A DNA stretch of 64,000 bases from Mycteria americana (taxonomy: Eukaryota > Chordata > Aves > Ciconiiformes > Ciconiidae), in the NCBI RefSeq assembly GCF_035582795.1, contig NC_134373.1, positions 17,072,001-17,136,000 of the forward strand, written 5' to 3'. The translations under genes and the position numbers were made by a program. The notes under the pieces were generated by a model, which did no database searches, was not told the DNA's origin, and saw only the letters and a program-made list of their open reading frames with translations. Of this stretch, positions 1 to 16,257 are shown in pieces (the stretch's first letter is position 1; each line of letters opens with the position of its first letter).

Positions 1-695
1 AATGGGGGTTATGTTTCCCCTTTTCCAGTCAGTGGGAACTTCACCGGACTGCCACGACTTCTCAAATACGATGGATAGTGGCTTAGCAACTTCATCTGCC
101 AGTTCCCTCATGACCTGTAGATGCATCTCATATCAGGTCCCATGGACCTGTGCACCTTCAGGTTCCTTAGATGGTCTCAAACCTGATCTTCTCTACAGTG
201 GGTGGTTCTTCATTCTCCCAGTTCCTGCCTTTGCCTTCTGCGACTTGGGCAATGTGGCTTGAGCACTTGCTGGTTAAGACTGAGGCAAAAAAGTCGTTGA
301 GTACCTCAGCCTTCTCCATATCCTGGGTAACCAGGTCTCCTGTTTCCTTCTGGAGAGGGCCCACATTTTCCCTAGTCTTCTTTTATCACCAACTTACCTA
401 TAGAAGCTTTTCTTGTTGCCCTTGATGTCCTTGGCCAGATTTAATTCTACCAGGGCTTTACCTTTCCTAACCTGATCCCTGGCTGCTCGGACAATTTCTC
501 TGTATTCCTCCCAGATTACCTGTCCTTGCTTCCACCCTCTGTAGGCTTCCTTTTTGTGTTTGAGTTTGTCCAGGAGCTCCTTGTTCACCCATGGAGGCCT
601 CCTGGCATTTTTGCCTGACTTTGTCTTTGTTGGGATGCATTGCTCCTTAGCTTGGAGGAGGTGATCCTTGAATATTAACTGTATCTTAGCACTAC
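1..695 (-). mobile_element. CR1 LINE fragment, ORF2 (endonuclease-RT linker and start of RT), degenerate
   Basis: The minus strand reads as part of a CR1 non-LTR retrotransposon ORF2. In order, from high to low coordinate, it shows a [17 protein letters not shown] stretch, then [19 protein letters not shown], then [17 protein letters not shown], then the start of the RT region with RSMGPD and [14 protein letters not shown] text, ending near SGEVPTDW. The frame is broken by stops and small indels; a two-base insertion just after MGPD shifts frame. The copy is cut by the window edge. It lies in the last UBE2E3 intron in the same orientation as the gene. CR1 is the dominant LINE of birds, which supports the taxonomic call. 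It is not expected to be functional. Confidence 0.88.
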
Positions 696-3421
<2,726 letters not shown>

Positions 3422-6400
3422 CTACATTCATTTTGTTTAATACAAACCACTTGCCTATATTTCACATCTGCCTAATTTCCAACTGATTTCAGTAGGCTCA
3501 GTGTTTTTAAACAGGCACGAAAGCTGGGCGCTCCGCTGCCCCTTTGGAGGTACAGCAATGAAACAGATTAACCGTGAACTAGTAGACTGTCACTGTCTGA
3601 AACATAGCCCCAGACCTGCTTTCTCGAGTATGTGGTTGCTCTGAGCTTCTACATCACGCCCTTCCAATGACATCTTATCCATACACAAAAGAAGTTGTAT
3701 ATCTTGACCACGCTCATCTTCTCCAGGCATTAAACGGATCATACCTTCATAAAAAATGTGACTTACACGTATATTGATACACATTTATTGCCACTTGTTT
3801 CACAGGCTAGAGTGAAATATTACACCCTTGGGCAGGAAAACTGGGGATAGGAGAGACAGAATCAAGTAACCTGGAACTGAGCTTCTTACAGCACTGTTAA
3901 TCCAAATAACTGTTTTCTTCAGGATATATTTGTGTCATGTCTCCAGGCAATCAGCATGGAGACTACTAGCCAAAAATAGTTTATTTTAAGAAGTACAATA
4001 CTGAATGCATTTCTCACTAGGGGAAGGGTTATTGCATAATTAATTATTAAAGTAAAGCTTTGAAAGAAGGGATAATGAACAAGCATTTTCTTGACTTCTG
4101 AGACATCATACTTAATGCTATTATCACACAGTAACCATCTAATCTCCTCACAAAAAAAAATATCAAAGCACAAGCTTATTTCTGTAAGCAAGTCTCAGGG
4201 TAAAAACTAACCTCACCGTCCACAAAAGCTCCTGAATCTGAACCGCTGAGATCCAAACTGACTGCTATGGAAAACACCACCGCTGAGCTCATGCAGGCAG
4301 GGTGGATTCATCGCATCTACGCAGACAAGTCAATAACGCGGCACTGTAAAAGATCCTTTCAATTCTCCCCACCTCGGCAGCCTCCCAGGCACCACCTACA
4401 TCTCGCAGACACACGGTAAAGCGTCTCCATCCTTCTCCCTCTGTGGTCCCAAGGAACAGGCACTGAGGACTGTCATATGTGATTGCACATGAAGCAAGCG
4501 CCAGGGCATCGCACCAAGGTGTAGCCTGGGAATTTGTGGTTTCTGTCATTGCTCGACACTCAGAGGAGCCTCCCTGCAAGCCCTCCAAGTGTTAAGGCTC
4601 TTCCCGTGTCATGTCACCTCATGTATTTGTCATACATATGCCTGCAGTCTATAACATGGCATGTTGGACATTCATTCTCACTATGTAGCCAAACATGTGG
4701 AGACAAGGAATCATCAGAGACAAGGAATATGAGCAGCTGCACTATGCATCTGCAATTCCCGCACCAAAAATTTAGCTATTTTTACATTAAGATCATATTC
4801 GAGAAACAACCAAAAGCTGACTTTGATTATGAATTTCCTTTCAATTCATAATTTCCCAACATGTTTTTTATCTTGCAGACGTTTCATGTACCAAATGTTT
4901 AAACTGTTGCAGGCCTTTCACAGGACAAAATAATCATGGATTTTGGCTGACATCCTATTTAATTAAAATCAAAAAATGATTTGATGGAGCTGTAGCTATT
5001 TTCCTGTTGCCAAAATGAAAGTAGGTAGCAACAGCGTGCTGGCCTCCAGAGTACAGCTAAGAAAGAAAAACTCAGACTGCTGTCAAAATAAAGTTTGGGT
5101 CTAAAATCACTGATCTTACCTTCCTATTTGCAATGCATGCACAAAAGTGGAAGAAAAACAGTAGATAAATTTTAGGGAAAAAAAGGGAAATCCAGAGACA
5201 AGGAGGTCCATTTTCGATGATGTAATGAACCGTTCGTACCCTCAGTCACTCCAGAAGATAATTCCATTCATACTCTCTAAAAAGCAATTAGTGTAAGAAC
5301 TGAAAATATTGGGGCAATAATGACAATATTTAAAACCCACACAGGCCACTGAAATGTTTTAATTAATTCTTGACATTCATCAAGCTTACAGCTAATTAGT
5401 ATTGTGCTTGGAAACCAAATTTCTATGGAGCAATTCAATTTCAGCATTAGATGTCCTAATGACTGTTTTATAGTTTAATGCAGAGGTTAGTGCTCTTGCC
5501 TCGTGTGTCAGGTACCTTTCTTCCATACACCTCTAACAGCTGGATGCAATTCAATCAGACTAATGAAATAGCTGAATTAAATTAGTGACATATTTCAGCC
5601 CAATGAATCAGTCACAATTAAGAGCAGCACCAGTCCGGTGCCAAACTATCTGGTAATCACTCACCAAGTCAGAGCAAGGGCATCTATCAGCCAGTAGCCA
5701 GAAGCTAAGTGCAATAACTCTCGGCCTATTACTATCTGCTATCCTCTTCCATGCTACCGCTAGCAATATATAAAAGGATCAGGCTACAACCTGAGAAGCG
5801 GAACTCCTAACCTTGTAAGAGGAAGAAAACGCTGTGTTCGAAACCCCTCCTACTGCTGAGAAAAGATTGCTGCAATGTCAAAAGTAACACAAAGCTGTAA
5901 CAAGAACTGCACTCAGAAAAAGGAGAAAATTGTTACATTGAACAATTTCATTACATCTGATTGAGGTTTGGGAAATTTCTATTTAACAGCTGACGTCGTG
6001 TCTCACTTCCAGTGGTGTAAAAGATACCCCTGCTTCATTAGCAACCTGAAAATCCCCACAATTACTACATTATTGGTGTGAGGAGACGCAAGATTAAAGA
6101 GCAGAGACAAGACACCACGCTTGGCTTCTACCACCTGTATATTTCCACTGGGGATCATCCTCCGCCACCCATGCCCTCCTTTGTCTTTTGTATACATACC
6201 AAGGTAATCTTTTTGGAATAAGCAAACCCACACTCTCTAAGGCTCAGCAAAACATACCAGACCGATTCACGGCAGTCAGCCTCTGCAGCGATTGCCACAA
6301 GGCCGGAACAGTGGGGTTACACCGACTTGGACGACTGCAGAGAAGAGCAGAAAGTGCAGTCCTGCCTCAGGCAACACCTCGGTTGTGTACCGAGGTGCAA

Positions 6401-9400
6401 GCGAGTGCCGGGGCCCGGCTGGAGTCACTGCCTTCCACTCGCCATCACCGCAGAGCATTGCCCCAGTGCTGCAGAAAGCCACAAGGAGGGAACTGCCACT
6501 CCCTGGTGCAAATCTAACCTCTCCCTTCCCACAGAGGACAGCAAAAACCCCGGGCTGAAAACTGGGAATAAGGAAGCTTTACTCTGTCTGCAATTTTCTA
6601 TTTCATTGACACACCCAGAAGAAATACTCTCCTCCTTCTGTTGGGCACTAAAGAGGCTGACACAGGAGGTGCTTCTAGAGGCTGTACTCGAGCTCTTTAT
6701 TCCCAGAAATTCTCCTGCTATTCAAGAGACTCACTCTCCTATTGCAAGCATAGGCTTCAAGCATCCCACCTTAAACCTTGAGAGCTGTGGTGAGTGACAG
6801 CCTAGGAACCTCTCTCGCTGTCTGCCACACTGGACAGAATACCCCGGCACAATTTCCATGGTTTTCTTCCCTTTCCTTTTTTCATCACTGAAAGACCCGA
6901 CTCCTTCTGACTTCCACCATGGAATCCATATGGACACAAAATCCTTCTCTATTCTGTCCTTTAAAACACAAAATCTTGATGGAGCAACGGATCTGATGAC
7001 AACTTCAGTGTTTTGGCTACACAGCGTACATGTGCAGTTCATTGCTACCAGCCTGCTGCCCTCCTAAATTAGCTTACAGAACATCAGAAAGTCAGTAAAG
7101 GCACCACCAGTATATTCTCAATAAAAGAACCACTTGATTAATTTTTTAAAATATGGGCTAAAAAAACTCAGACAAAATAACAAAGCAAATTAATTGAAAT
7201 GCCAAAATAGTCTTTGCAAAATTAAGGCATTTTTACTTCATACATAAAAGCTGGACTGATTTTTTTTTTTTAACAAATTAGATAAATTGACAGAATAAAG
7301 TTAACTGGCTACATCTGCTTCCTAAGTAAATATTCATTATGCCACTTCACTGAGGGATATATACCTGATCCAGATAAGACAAAGGATTTATAACCACGCT
7401 CTATCGAAGCTTGTCTGCTGAACAGATTTAACTTACAAGTGTGACTTCAGGTGGTGAATTTGAGAAGATGTGAGGTTAAACTCTAGGGGCCCATGGGGTC
7501 ACACCAGGTCCTTTAAACCTAACTCTGCTGAACCCTGGCTCTCAAGTTTCACAAAGATGAAGAACAGCTTTTCCAACACAGTGTTATGAGCATTCACACA
7601 GATGCAGCAGCATTCACACCAGCAAGAAGTCTGTTAGAGTCCTGACGCAGTGGTTACAGAAATCAGAATTCAGCATTTGTTACAATTCACTAAATCAAAA
7701 TGCATTAAAGCTGCCCATATGGAACTAGCTGCAGGATGAGAAACTAGGACAAGACATTTCCAATCTACATGATGCTAGTAGCATGCTGCTTTCTGCACTT
7801 GCTAAATGCGCTTCTCCTGTTAACAGCGCTCCTCTGAAACACGGGGCTCTAAATTTGGTGACAGAATGCAACTTCATAGTACTGAGACTGTGATAATTAA
7901 GAAGAAAAAGGGTAAAGGAAAATGTAATTTACCTAGATTTGATGTTAAGTCTGTGTTATGCTTTATTAAAAGAAACAATTTGGGTCTGTAATAGGACACA
8001 ACTGAGGGGGAAAAAAAAAAAAAAGGTTTTTAGGAAGCTTCCCGGCAGTGAAGTCTGTCAGACTCTAAAACAGTCTTACGAGAAATGTCATTGGTACCAT
8101 AAAACTAAAGGTACTGGTCTATATCCCAAGATGCCCATCAGGGGTGCCTACATAGCACAGATTTAAGTGGTGGAGTATTTTCCTACATTCTCCTTTCAAA
8201 GGCCCCACCCTGAGGTCTGATAGCCAGGCAGGTATCACAAAGGCAGCAAACCAAATGGGGTACCTGGAGTGACAGTGAGGTAAGGAAAGAGCCCCCTCCA
8301 TCCTCCCCAAACTTTTATCTCAAGATGAGATTGAGCAAAAGTAAAACTCCTGAAGCTCTTCACAGACTGCTCAACCACAGCGACTCTGTCACAATGGTAT
8401 CATTATAATTTTTACAGCCATGTAAGTGAAGACAGTGCTTTAAGAAAGGAGTAATACCTTTTTTGATTTTTCTTAATTCAACTGAAGGTACTAAGGAAAG
8501 GAAGAATGAATGCCCTTAAGCATGTTCCACAGCCTCATGCTTGAAAAACCCATTTCATAAAGCTACATAGTGAGTTCTGCAAAATCCACAACACAGCTTC
8601 AGAAATTGAGTTTTACAAATCCTGCTGTAAGAAAGGCACTCAGCATGTTACGAGCACGAAAGGCTTTGTTTTGGACAGCAATGTCTCAGCTAAAGCTGTT
8701 GGATGATGTTCTAGTTCAGCACTGTGCCACTAGAGGTTAACCGGGCTGTAACAGAATCTACCAGCATATACAATTCAGGCAAATACACAGAACCCCATCT
8801 GTGGTGAACCTGCCTGCCTCACCATCTAAGCTTCTGAGCTTGATGAACTCATCTCCAGTGGCAGGAGAAAGCCCCAGGCTCAGGTAACTTCAAGTTACCG
8901 CAGAGGTGGGGACTCACATCTACCACGTAGGGTATCTAGTGTGGATGCTGATGTTTGCACCTCACTTCCCAGATAATCAGGGTAAAGAGATCAGTGACTC
9001 TCTGCAGCACAAGGAGCATCTAAATACTCCTTAATACCAAGGATGTCCATCTCCCTCTGGTGACACTTACTTTTCACTGACTGCATGGGGAGCTCGGCTC
9101 CTAACTCAAGCCTCTAAGCTCAGTACTCTAGGAAATCCTCCTCGCCCTCCATGCAGTGAGAAAGGGTTGTCTAGCTCTGTATTCACATGCTACCTTGTAG
9201 CACACTAGCTTTTTATCTAGATGTAGATACACACTGCCATGCTCCTGGTAATTAAGGAAAAAAAAAAATCTCACAAAGAACCAAAGGACCTCTGTCTCGT
9301 GCAAGCTGTCTGAGAGTTAGTTCAGTGTTACTCTGTGAAGGCTGGAGACAGCACAAATCACTTACCAGTAGTTGTATTTTAATGTTAAACATGGGAATGG

Positions 9401-11742
9401 AAAGATGGCCAGATTATTTTCCTGCTTTGGTATTTTCAACATTTTGAAGAAAATTTACCCATTACCTCTTTTTCTCAATCCTCTTTTCCCAATGGTGGAG
9501 GCGCTCTTGTATTTTTGGTTACAGAGCACAGGAAAGGAAATGAACATTAATTAAAAGACATACGTTTGTGGCTTTGAGTCCTGTGACCTTTAAAAACTAA
9601 CAAGCATGGACAGCAATTTCCATTTCCTTTATTTTTCAATGCCTTGTTTCATGGCTTTCTGGAGTACTTATTCTCAGCGTTCATATTATCAGCACCAGTG
9701 CCTAAGCACCTCTGCTTACAGAATTTGGATAGTACATCCTCTATACACAGAAAGCATACTGGTTTCACTGGCAAGAACCTCAAGTATAGCCTTAATTTTT
9801 GCATTACAGCATTTTTCTAGGGTTGGACACATGTGGGTTGTCTACAGGAATATATCAAATCCGTGTTGAAAAAGCTTTTTGATAAGGTACTCACTATTAT
9901 TAAGTTTTCCAGGTTATGTGCAATTTATTACAAAGAAAAAGTTTTAGTCTATTGTGTTCTTTATATAGCTACAACTGTTCTTATTTTACCTACCACTGAA
10001 CTATCTGCTACATCTGTTTGCTGAAAAAGGTTATTTACTGCTTCTAGCAGATCCACAGAGGCTCTGTGTAACTGAGGATACATGGCGTCTAGTTCACTGT
10101 ACAAACCTTTGCTTCTGTCACTTCCTTGAAGTCCATCATGCCCTTAAAACTAAAATCTAGAAATTACTGCTGGAAAAAAGCGCCTATTTTTAACTCATGG
10201 ATCCCCTGCTAATTCAGCTAGTTGTAAAGCACTGCAGGACTTGTGCCTGAGGCCATGGTTCGATGCAACAGTAAATCCAACTTGAGAGCTCCTCCTACCA
10301 GATCAAAAGCAGCATGGCTACTCAAAGCAAAGTGCTGATCCAACGTAAACTAACTTGGCCAAAGCGTATACGTTCCAAAAACGTCAGTGGATTAGCTTCG
10401 TAACACCAGGCTTTATGCTTAATCAGGTATCATTTGTCCTCCTGCAGCCAGCGTAAAGAGGGCATAAACTTTAGATTGCACGGTCTGGCTTAGAAATGTA
10501 ATCATGTGGCCGTATTTAGTTCACGTCAAATTGTACCATTAGGGGAATCTAACAGAGTGCAGATCTGCTATTAATCACCCTAGAGAGAAAGATGCCAGAT
10601 TGTAGCGTTTTAGACAATTAAAACCTCCAGCGCTAAACTTGCCATTAGTAGAAGAATATACACTGTTGTTACTAAAGGAAGCTGAGTAACAAATCATTTG
10701 ATAATTCCATCAAGCTGTAATATGTTGATAACGCAAGTAATGTATTTTGGAAAGCTGATAGTTTTTCCACTGCCAAAAGCCCCATTAAATTAGTTCACTG
10801 CTACAATAGCTCAACTTTACTTTCCTCTTTGTATTCCCGCTAGTTCCTAGGACCTTTCTTGCTGCTGTTAGAAGTCTGCCCAGGTTCTCTCCATCTTCCA
10901 GAACAAACGCAGCCAATTATGGAGGCAGAATTCCTGTAATTTTTCTTTTGAAAAATAACTAACTCCAGAACATAGTTCGCTAAATTGCACCAGAAATACT
11001 GAATTTAAACCAGGTAGCAAAACATATCAGATTGTTTCTGTCTATGCTCTTGACAGAGGAGTTGTAAATATATACTACCCAGGCAATATATAAAAAAATT
11101 ACCAAACATGAGTTGTTTTTGAAAACAGAGAAATCACAGGACTTGCAGGCATGAAGAAAGTTCGTGCTGAACATGTGGTTTATTTTAAATATTGTGAAAT
11201 CTGCATAGAATTCCTTCTCACATGCCCACACTAGAGAGATTATCCATACTCCCTATTAAAACACAGAGCAGGACAGTCAGTAAAGGGAAACATTTCCTGC
11301 TACTTCACCATGTGTTCATAATAACAAAGCCATAATTTAGCATAAAAGACCAGCTCCCTGTCATCGGTGTTGAAACACTAGTAGTACTAGTGGTAAAACG
11401 TGTGCTATTTTCTTGCTGTTGGTATAAAGCCCAATTTGTATTAAGGCCAAATTACTTTGACAAAGAAATTTTTCTACCAGGCATACAGTTCACATTTTCC
11501 TTCCACCCGAAACTACTGATGAACCTGTATTTAGCAAACATGGCAAAGTTTGCTTTTCTTCCATGAGAGAGGATCCTGCTCAACTCCCTAACACAAACAA
11601 AACTCATTTGAGATATACGTATATTTTATTCTTCAATATGTTATAGCCTCCATAGTGATGCTAGCAATCCATACTGAAGGAATCACACGGTACCTGAGAA
11701 ATTGTGCAGCCTTAGTTTAAGGCGTCTGCCCACAAATACACA

Positions 11743-11872
11743 AAATGGAAGCACTCAGACACAGGATCATTTGCCTAACATCATCCAGAAAACATGTGCT
11801 GTGGAGTTATGACTGCAATGTAAATCTCCCAAATCCCAGGCCATCACCTTACCCACTGGACTGAGATTACAC
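11743..11872 (-). mobile_element. tRNA-derived MIR-like SINE relic
   Basis: Read on the minus strand, this follows the order of MIR/CORE-type SINEs: a CAGTGGGTAAGG segment (tRNA A-box neighbourhood), GGCCTGGGATTTGGGAGA, then CTCCACAGCACATG, and finally the CORE-like TTAGGCAAATGATCCTGTGTC. On the plus strand TTGCCTAACATCATCCAGAA is the counterpart of the familiar 'TTGCCCAAGGTCACACAG' motif. Base identity is only moderate, but the blocks are collinear over about 130 bp. The exact family (MIR, AmnSINE-like or a sauropsid relative) cannot be set by eye. Confidence 0.55.
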
Positions 11873-12699
11873 TATTAGTAGCTCATTCAACAGTTCTGTG
11901 GCATCCACGCCTTTTTAGACATCAGTCACCTCCATCATTCACTGCCAAATCTTCATGTCAAAAAGCTAAGTAACACTCAGAAATCCAGTTTAGGATGTCT
12001 AGCAATATTTTCAATGACACTTTTAATGTCAACAAAGAAAATCTATTATTCCCAACATCCTTTATGCACACACTTCAGATGGAGGAAGAAAGAACAGTTA
12101 AAACAATTAATTTCACTAAAGGATCTGATTAATCTAAAATACAACTGACTAAATCTATAGTAAACTTATAAAGATTCCTGCCTAGGAACAATAACTGGGC
12201 AATTTTCAACAGACTAAGCCTGCAAGTCAACTAGAGCTGTTCAAATGAAGTCCCCAGCTATCAATCTACCCAAAATACCTAAACATTAGGCAATTTCAAA
12301 TACTGACCGATGTATTAAAAAGTCTTCCACTGCTCTGTGGATTATGTTTTGGTTTTTAAGGAATGTATCTTCAGCCAAACATTGAAAGGAACTCCACCTA
12401 TGAACAGTGCTTTTCAAGACAGAAAGCACATTAGTGAATTAGAGAATCAACACAGTCCGATAATTCGAGCCTAAAAGCAGACTCCACAATTAAACTTGTG
12501 AATGGTGTTAATGTTGTGGAAAAACTTTCTTCTAATATTATAAAAGGAGAAAGTGCAATTTAGTGAATATGATTTATTCAGGGACTTCATCAAGGACCAA
12601 GAAAGAGAATTGCTGGGAAGTCACCTTCACTGAAATGCGGGTGTATCCACCTGTCAAGAAGATGAACACCCAACGCGCCTGGTGCTACCACAGTGGAAC

Positions 12700-12724
12700 T
12701 TCCTCCTCCTCCTCCTCCTCCTCC
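12700..12724. repeat. (TCC)n microsatellite
   Basis: Eight uninterrupted TCC units lie in the long intron. Confidence 0.9.
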
Positions 12725-15700
12725 GGGATGTCCAGGACTGGGCTTCTCCACCACTTCACAGCAACCTAGCTAGAAGGTGCCTTCCCTGCCCCCTCTAAAA
12801 AATCAGCTTTCAACTTCAACAACAAAGTTACTGCTTGTCCACACAAAGATGGAAAAAAGAGAAAACCAGTCAGTTGGATAGCCTGCTTCCATTAAAACAC
12901 ATTAACACCCTGAATAAGAAGCACCTACTTAGGGATTTAATGATCTTTAATACATGCATATTAGTTGCATACTTTTAGTGTTTCATACCAACTTCCTGCA
13001 TGTTGCCCTGTAGCAAGCACTGAATATTTTCCCTCAAAAGAAGTCTGGATTGTCATCATCTAAGTCCGTTCTCAGTTCAGTCTTCCCAACCTTCCAGCAT
13101 AGACTTTCTTCCAAATGTAATTTTATTACTTTTAAATACTTCCTCCCGCTTGCCTCCATCCACTTCCATATCACACTGTTCAGCCTAACAAAACAGAAAA
13201 TGCCATGCCACAGCTCCCTGTGTCGGATGCCAAACTTGAAGCCATAAAAGTCTGATGGAAACCTCTGTAACTAGTAAAAGGCTGTATTTCTCAAAAATAA
13301 AATTGACCTTTCCCAGTTCATACACAAAGACCTTCCACACCTCCAGCACAATAGGATGACTTCCCAAGTCTGGCTCCTTTCCGAACATGGTTGGCGTCAC
13401 TACGTGGCTTTTGTCACTAGCTACTTCATCTGAATTGAAAGCAGTTAGCAGTTTTGAAGGGGATGAATCTGGTTAGCCAAAAAACGAGAACCCTGTTCAA
13501 CACAACAGCCCAATGTTCAGAAGGCCTGTCTTTAGTCCTGTTCCCACACTGGTTAAAAAAATTTCCTACGTTGAGGATTGATTAAATGAGATCTTCACTT
13601 TTTCGCAAGATTCATGGTCTGAAATGATCATCAGACCTCTGGCTCCAGGCTTTAAACTCTGCTTAAAGCAAAACGATGACAAGCTTCACATTCGGTGGAG
13701 GGCATGAGTTCATCGTTGTTAACAATTTTTATACATTTAATCTATTATTTGATATTAGATTTTTTTACCTTTGTACTTTTAACAAAACAATTCTACAAAT
13801 AAGCTTTTGCCAATCTGACTATATAAATCAAACCTCCAGGGTATAACACATTCCAGTAGACCTGAGTGCAAGGTGACTGGTGCTGTCCCACAACCAATTA
13901 ACCCCAGCAAAACCAGCCCCGTGCCTCCTCTTACTCCTTCCCCTCCCTTGACACCTGTAGTGGTGCTTGTGAAATCACATACTGAATTGCTCTGTGGTGC
14001 TGAGCGGGTTGAGAAGTAACCAAGGACTGCTGTCAGGCTGCCTGGGCTCCTGGAAGCAGCAGCTGGCAGCAGCTGGCTGCAGACTGGCACGGATGCCAGC
14101 ATCAACGCAAGAACGGGAGTGGGAAGCTGCAGCGGGGAGTAGGGCAGAAGTGGGGGGCTGCACCAGCTCAACCTGAATTGGCTTAAAACATCCTGGAATT
14201 ATACTCTGCGAAGACAATTCTGGATCTGCAGTGTCCTGTTTATCAAGGTAGAGGCTCAGGATCCTCCCTCTGTCTCTTCACCATGCCACTCTGTCCTTTC
14301 AGTACATAAGCTGTAGAGTGACCCAAAACTATGAGCAGTAACTGTCCTATACCGAGCATCAGGCAGACTTGATTCAGGTGCTAAAACATTAGCCCAACAA
14401 TGTACATTTCACTAGCTGAATACCTATATCTGGAGAGTTTCAAAACAAAAGCAGTTGAGGATAGGAATTTGTTTTGTATAATACAGAATTGGAGACAGCT
14501 GAAGCAACACTTGGTAGAGAGTAGATATAAATGTAGATTGCATATTAAAAGCATTAAAAACCCCTGTGAATACCAGCTTTAGTTCCAAAAGCACAGCAAT
14601 TCGAAGGAATGGAGAAAGCATCATGTATACAAATACACAGAAATCAATGTCTGATATGAGTTCATTTTACTCCACATAAGTGTACTACACTAAAGAAAAA
14701 TGTGAAAATAATAATCCTTCCAGGGGAAAAAAGTCAATAAACATCTAAGTGAAACAAGTCTCACTCAGTAAAATCTGTTTATTGAAAAGCCAGCTCCAGC
14801 CCAACTATTGCTCCCTCTAAGAATGTTAATTTAATGAGTAACTCTTCCAAACAAACGTTCTCTGTGGAGACAGCTGTAGCGTATGGAGCACAAGCTGTTT
14901 GGGTTAGCCTTGGGAGCAGGCTTTGTACCCCTCCTCTAAGAGAGCTGCCACCGCTAAAGGATGAGCTAAGAAATTTGTGACCCGCACAGAGCTTTGCCGT
15001 AGAGCTTGGACCACTGGTACCAGTGGACTAAGACACGCTGCAACTTCATTCCACCTTTTTACACATCTGTCTGTTCAGAACCGTGATTAAAAAGAAATGT
15101 CGTTTTCCCCCGCTGCCCAGATTCAAGGCAGCTGTTAGGAAAGTGGCAGTTTACTGCCTGCAGTAGGATACAGCAACTCAGACCTTGGGCAAAGCAAAAG
15201 CACGTGGACAGCACCGACCTCCTCCTGGGCGCTAAATCCTTCTTCCCAGGTTGCAGTACCAGTTGCACTGCATTCAGGAATTAGATACCGCTGCAACACG
15301 GACACAGAATGGCTGTAATCTCAAGAAGGAAAGGCTCAGACTGTGTGTGTGGTTTTTATTTGAGGCTATAAGCATGATTTATCAGTGGAAAGAATATCTC
15401 TAATGACTACCGTTGCAAAATTCATCGGGTTATATACAAATTAAGTATAATCTCTTCCAACACGTCCCAATATTATATGTTGATACATAACTCTACTTCC
15501 TTCATATTCTCAGTCAGTTATAATTTAGTGAACACCATTAACCATACATTTGCTTACATTTGCACTCTAGGAAAAATAATGTTATTTTGTTCTTTCTGAT
15601 AACTAATCTCAATAAAGCTCTTTCTTTGGTGCAAATGCCTAATTTTGAAGTACAGCACTGCTAGAAAAATTAACTTAAGACAGGCTGCCTGCTCATTGCA

Positions 15701-15878
15701 CTTAACAGATTCAGAGCTGAAAGGATAAACACTTTTACTAGCAGTTAGCCTGCTGGGATTGATTACCGATGTTTAGGTGATTAAATATTTGTAACAACAA
15801 CTAAAAAAAGTAGTAGTAAATATATAATTTTGATCTTAACCATTTTTACTGCAGGTGTCTAAGACAAGATCAATAATC

Positions 15879-16008
15879 TGTTTTACAGATAGAATAATAA
15901 ATGTGACAGGGCAATGACTTGCTAAAAGTGACTGTATAGGTAAAGGACAAAATGCGGTACAGAAGCAAAGTCTCCCAAGTCTCTGACAAGTAACCAAAGC
16001 ACCAGGTC
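15879..16008 (-). mobile_element. tRNA-derived MIR-like SINE relic
   Basis: The plus strand matches the reverse complement of a MIR-type SINE in order: GTTTTACAGAT, then GGGCAATGACTTGCTAAAAG (core block), GTGACTGTATAGG, and an AAGTCTCCCAAGTCTCTGAC block followed by AACCAAAGCACC where the tRNA-like head is expected. It is about 130 bp and diverged. It resembles the relic at 11743-11872 in length and block order, which makes a chance match less likely. Confidence 0.5.
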
Positions 16009-16198
16009 TCAGCGATTCCCGTTCAGTGCTTGAAGGTTCATAGGCCTGGACTTCAGAAACCACACAAACACACCTCGTCCTATAACCAGGGTGTGGATAG
16101 GCGCTCCCAAGAGACAACTTACAAAACAAATCCAAATGAAAAGTCTTCTTTCTTGTTTAAACCTTCCTTGATGAAATTTTAAAAACAGTGCTGGAAAG

Positions 16199-16257
16199 TA
16201 ACAGCAGCAGTAGTAACAGTAATCATAATAACAACAACAATAATGATAATAATAATG
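16199..16257. repeat. Degenerate trinucleotide repeat (CAG/TAA/CAA/TAA mix)
   Basis: About 59 bp of trinucleotide-like units (CAG, TAG, TAA, CAA, AAT) form an interrupted, evolving microsatellite in the long intron. Confidence 0.75.

Noticed and set aside
5836..5856. TGTTCGAAACCCC, a second B-box-like motif
   Set aside because: No A box or cloverleaf pairing in the flanking 70 bp.
10245..10285. GGTTCGATGC, a B-box-like motif considered as a tRNA gene
   Set aside because: No A box at the right spacing and no acceptor-stem or anticodon-arm pairing.
13779..14217. GC-rich, CAGCTGGCAGCAGCTGG-containing patch considered as an LTR or DNA transposon
   Set aside because: I found no terminal inverted repeats, target-site duplication or TG...CA ends, and no element family I recognise.
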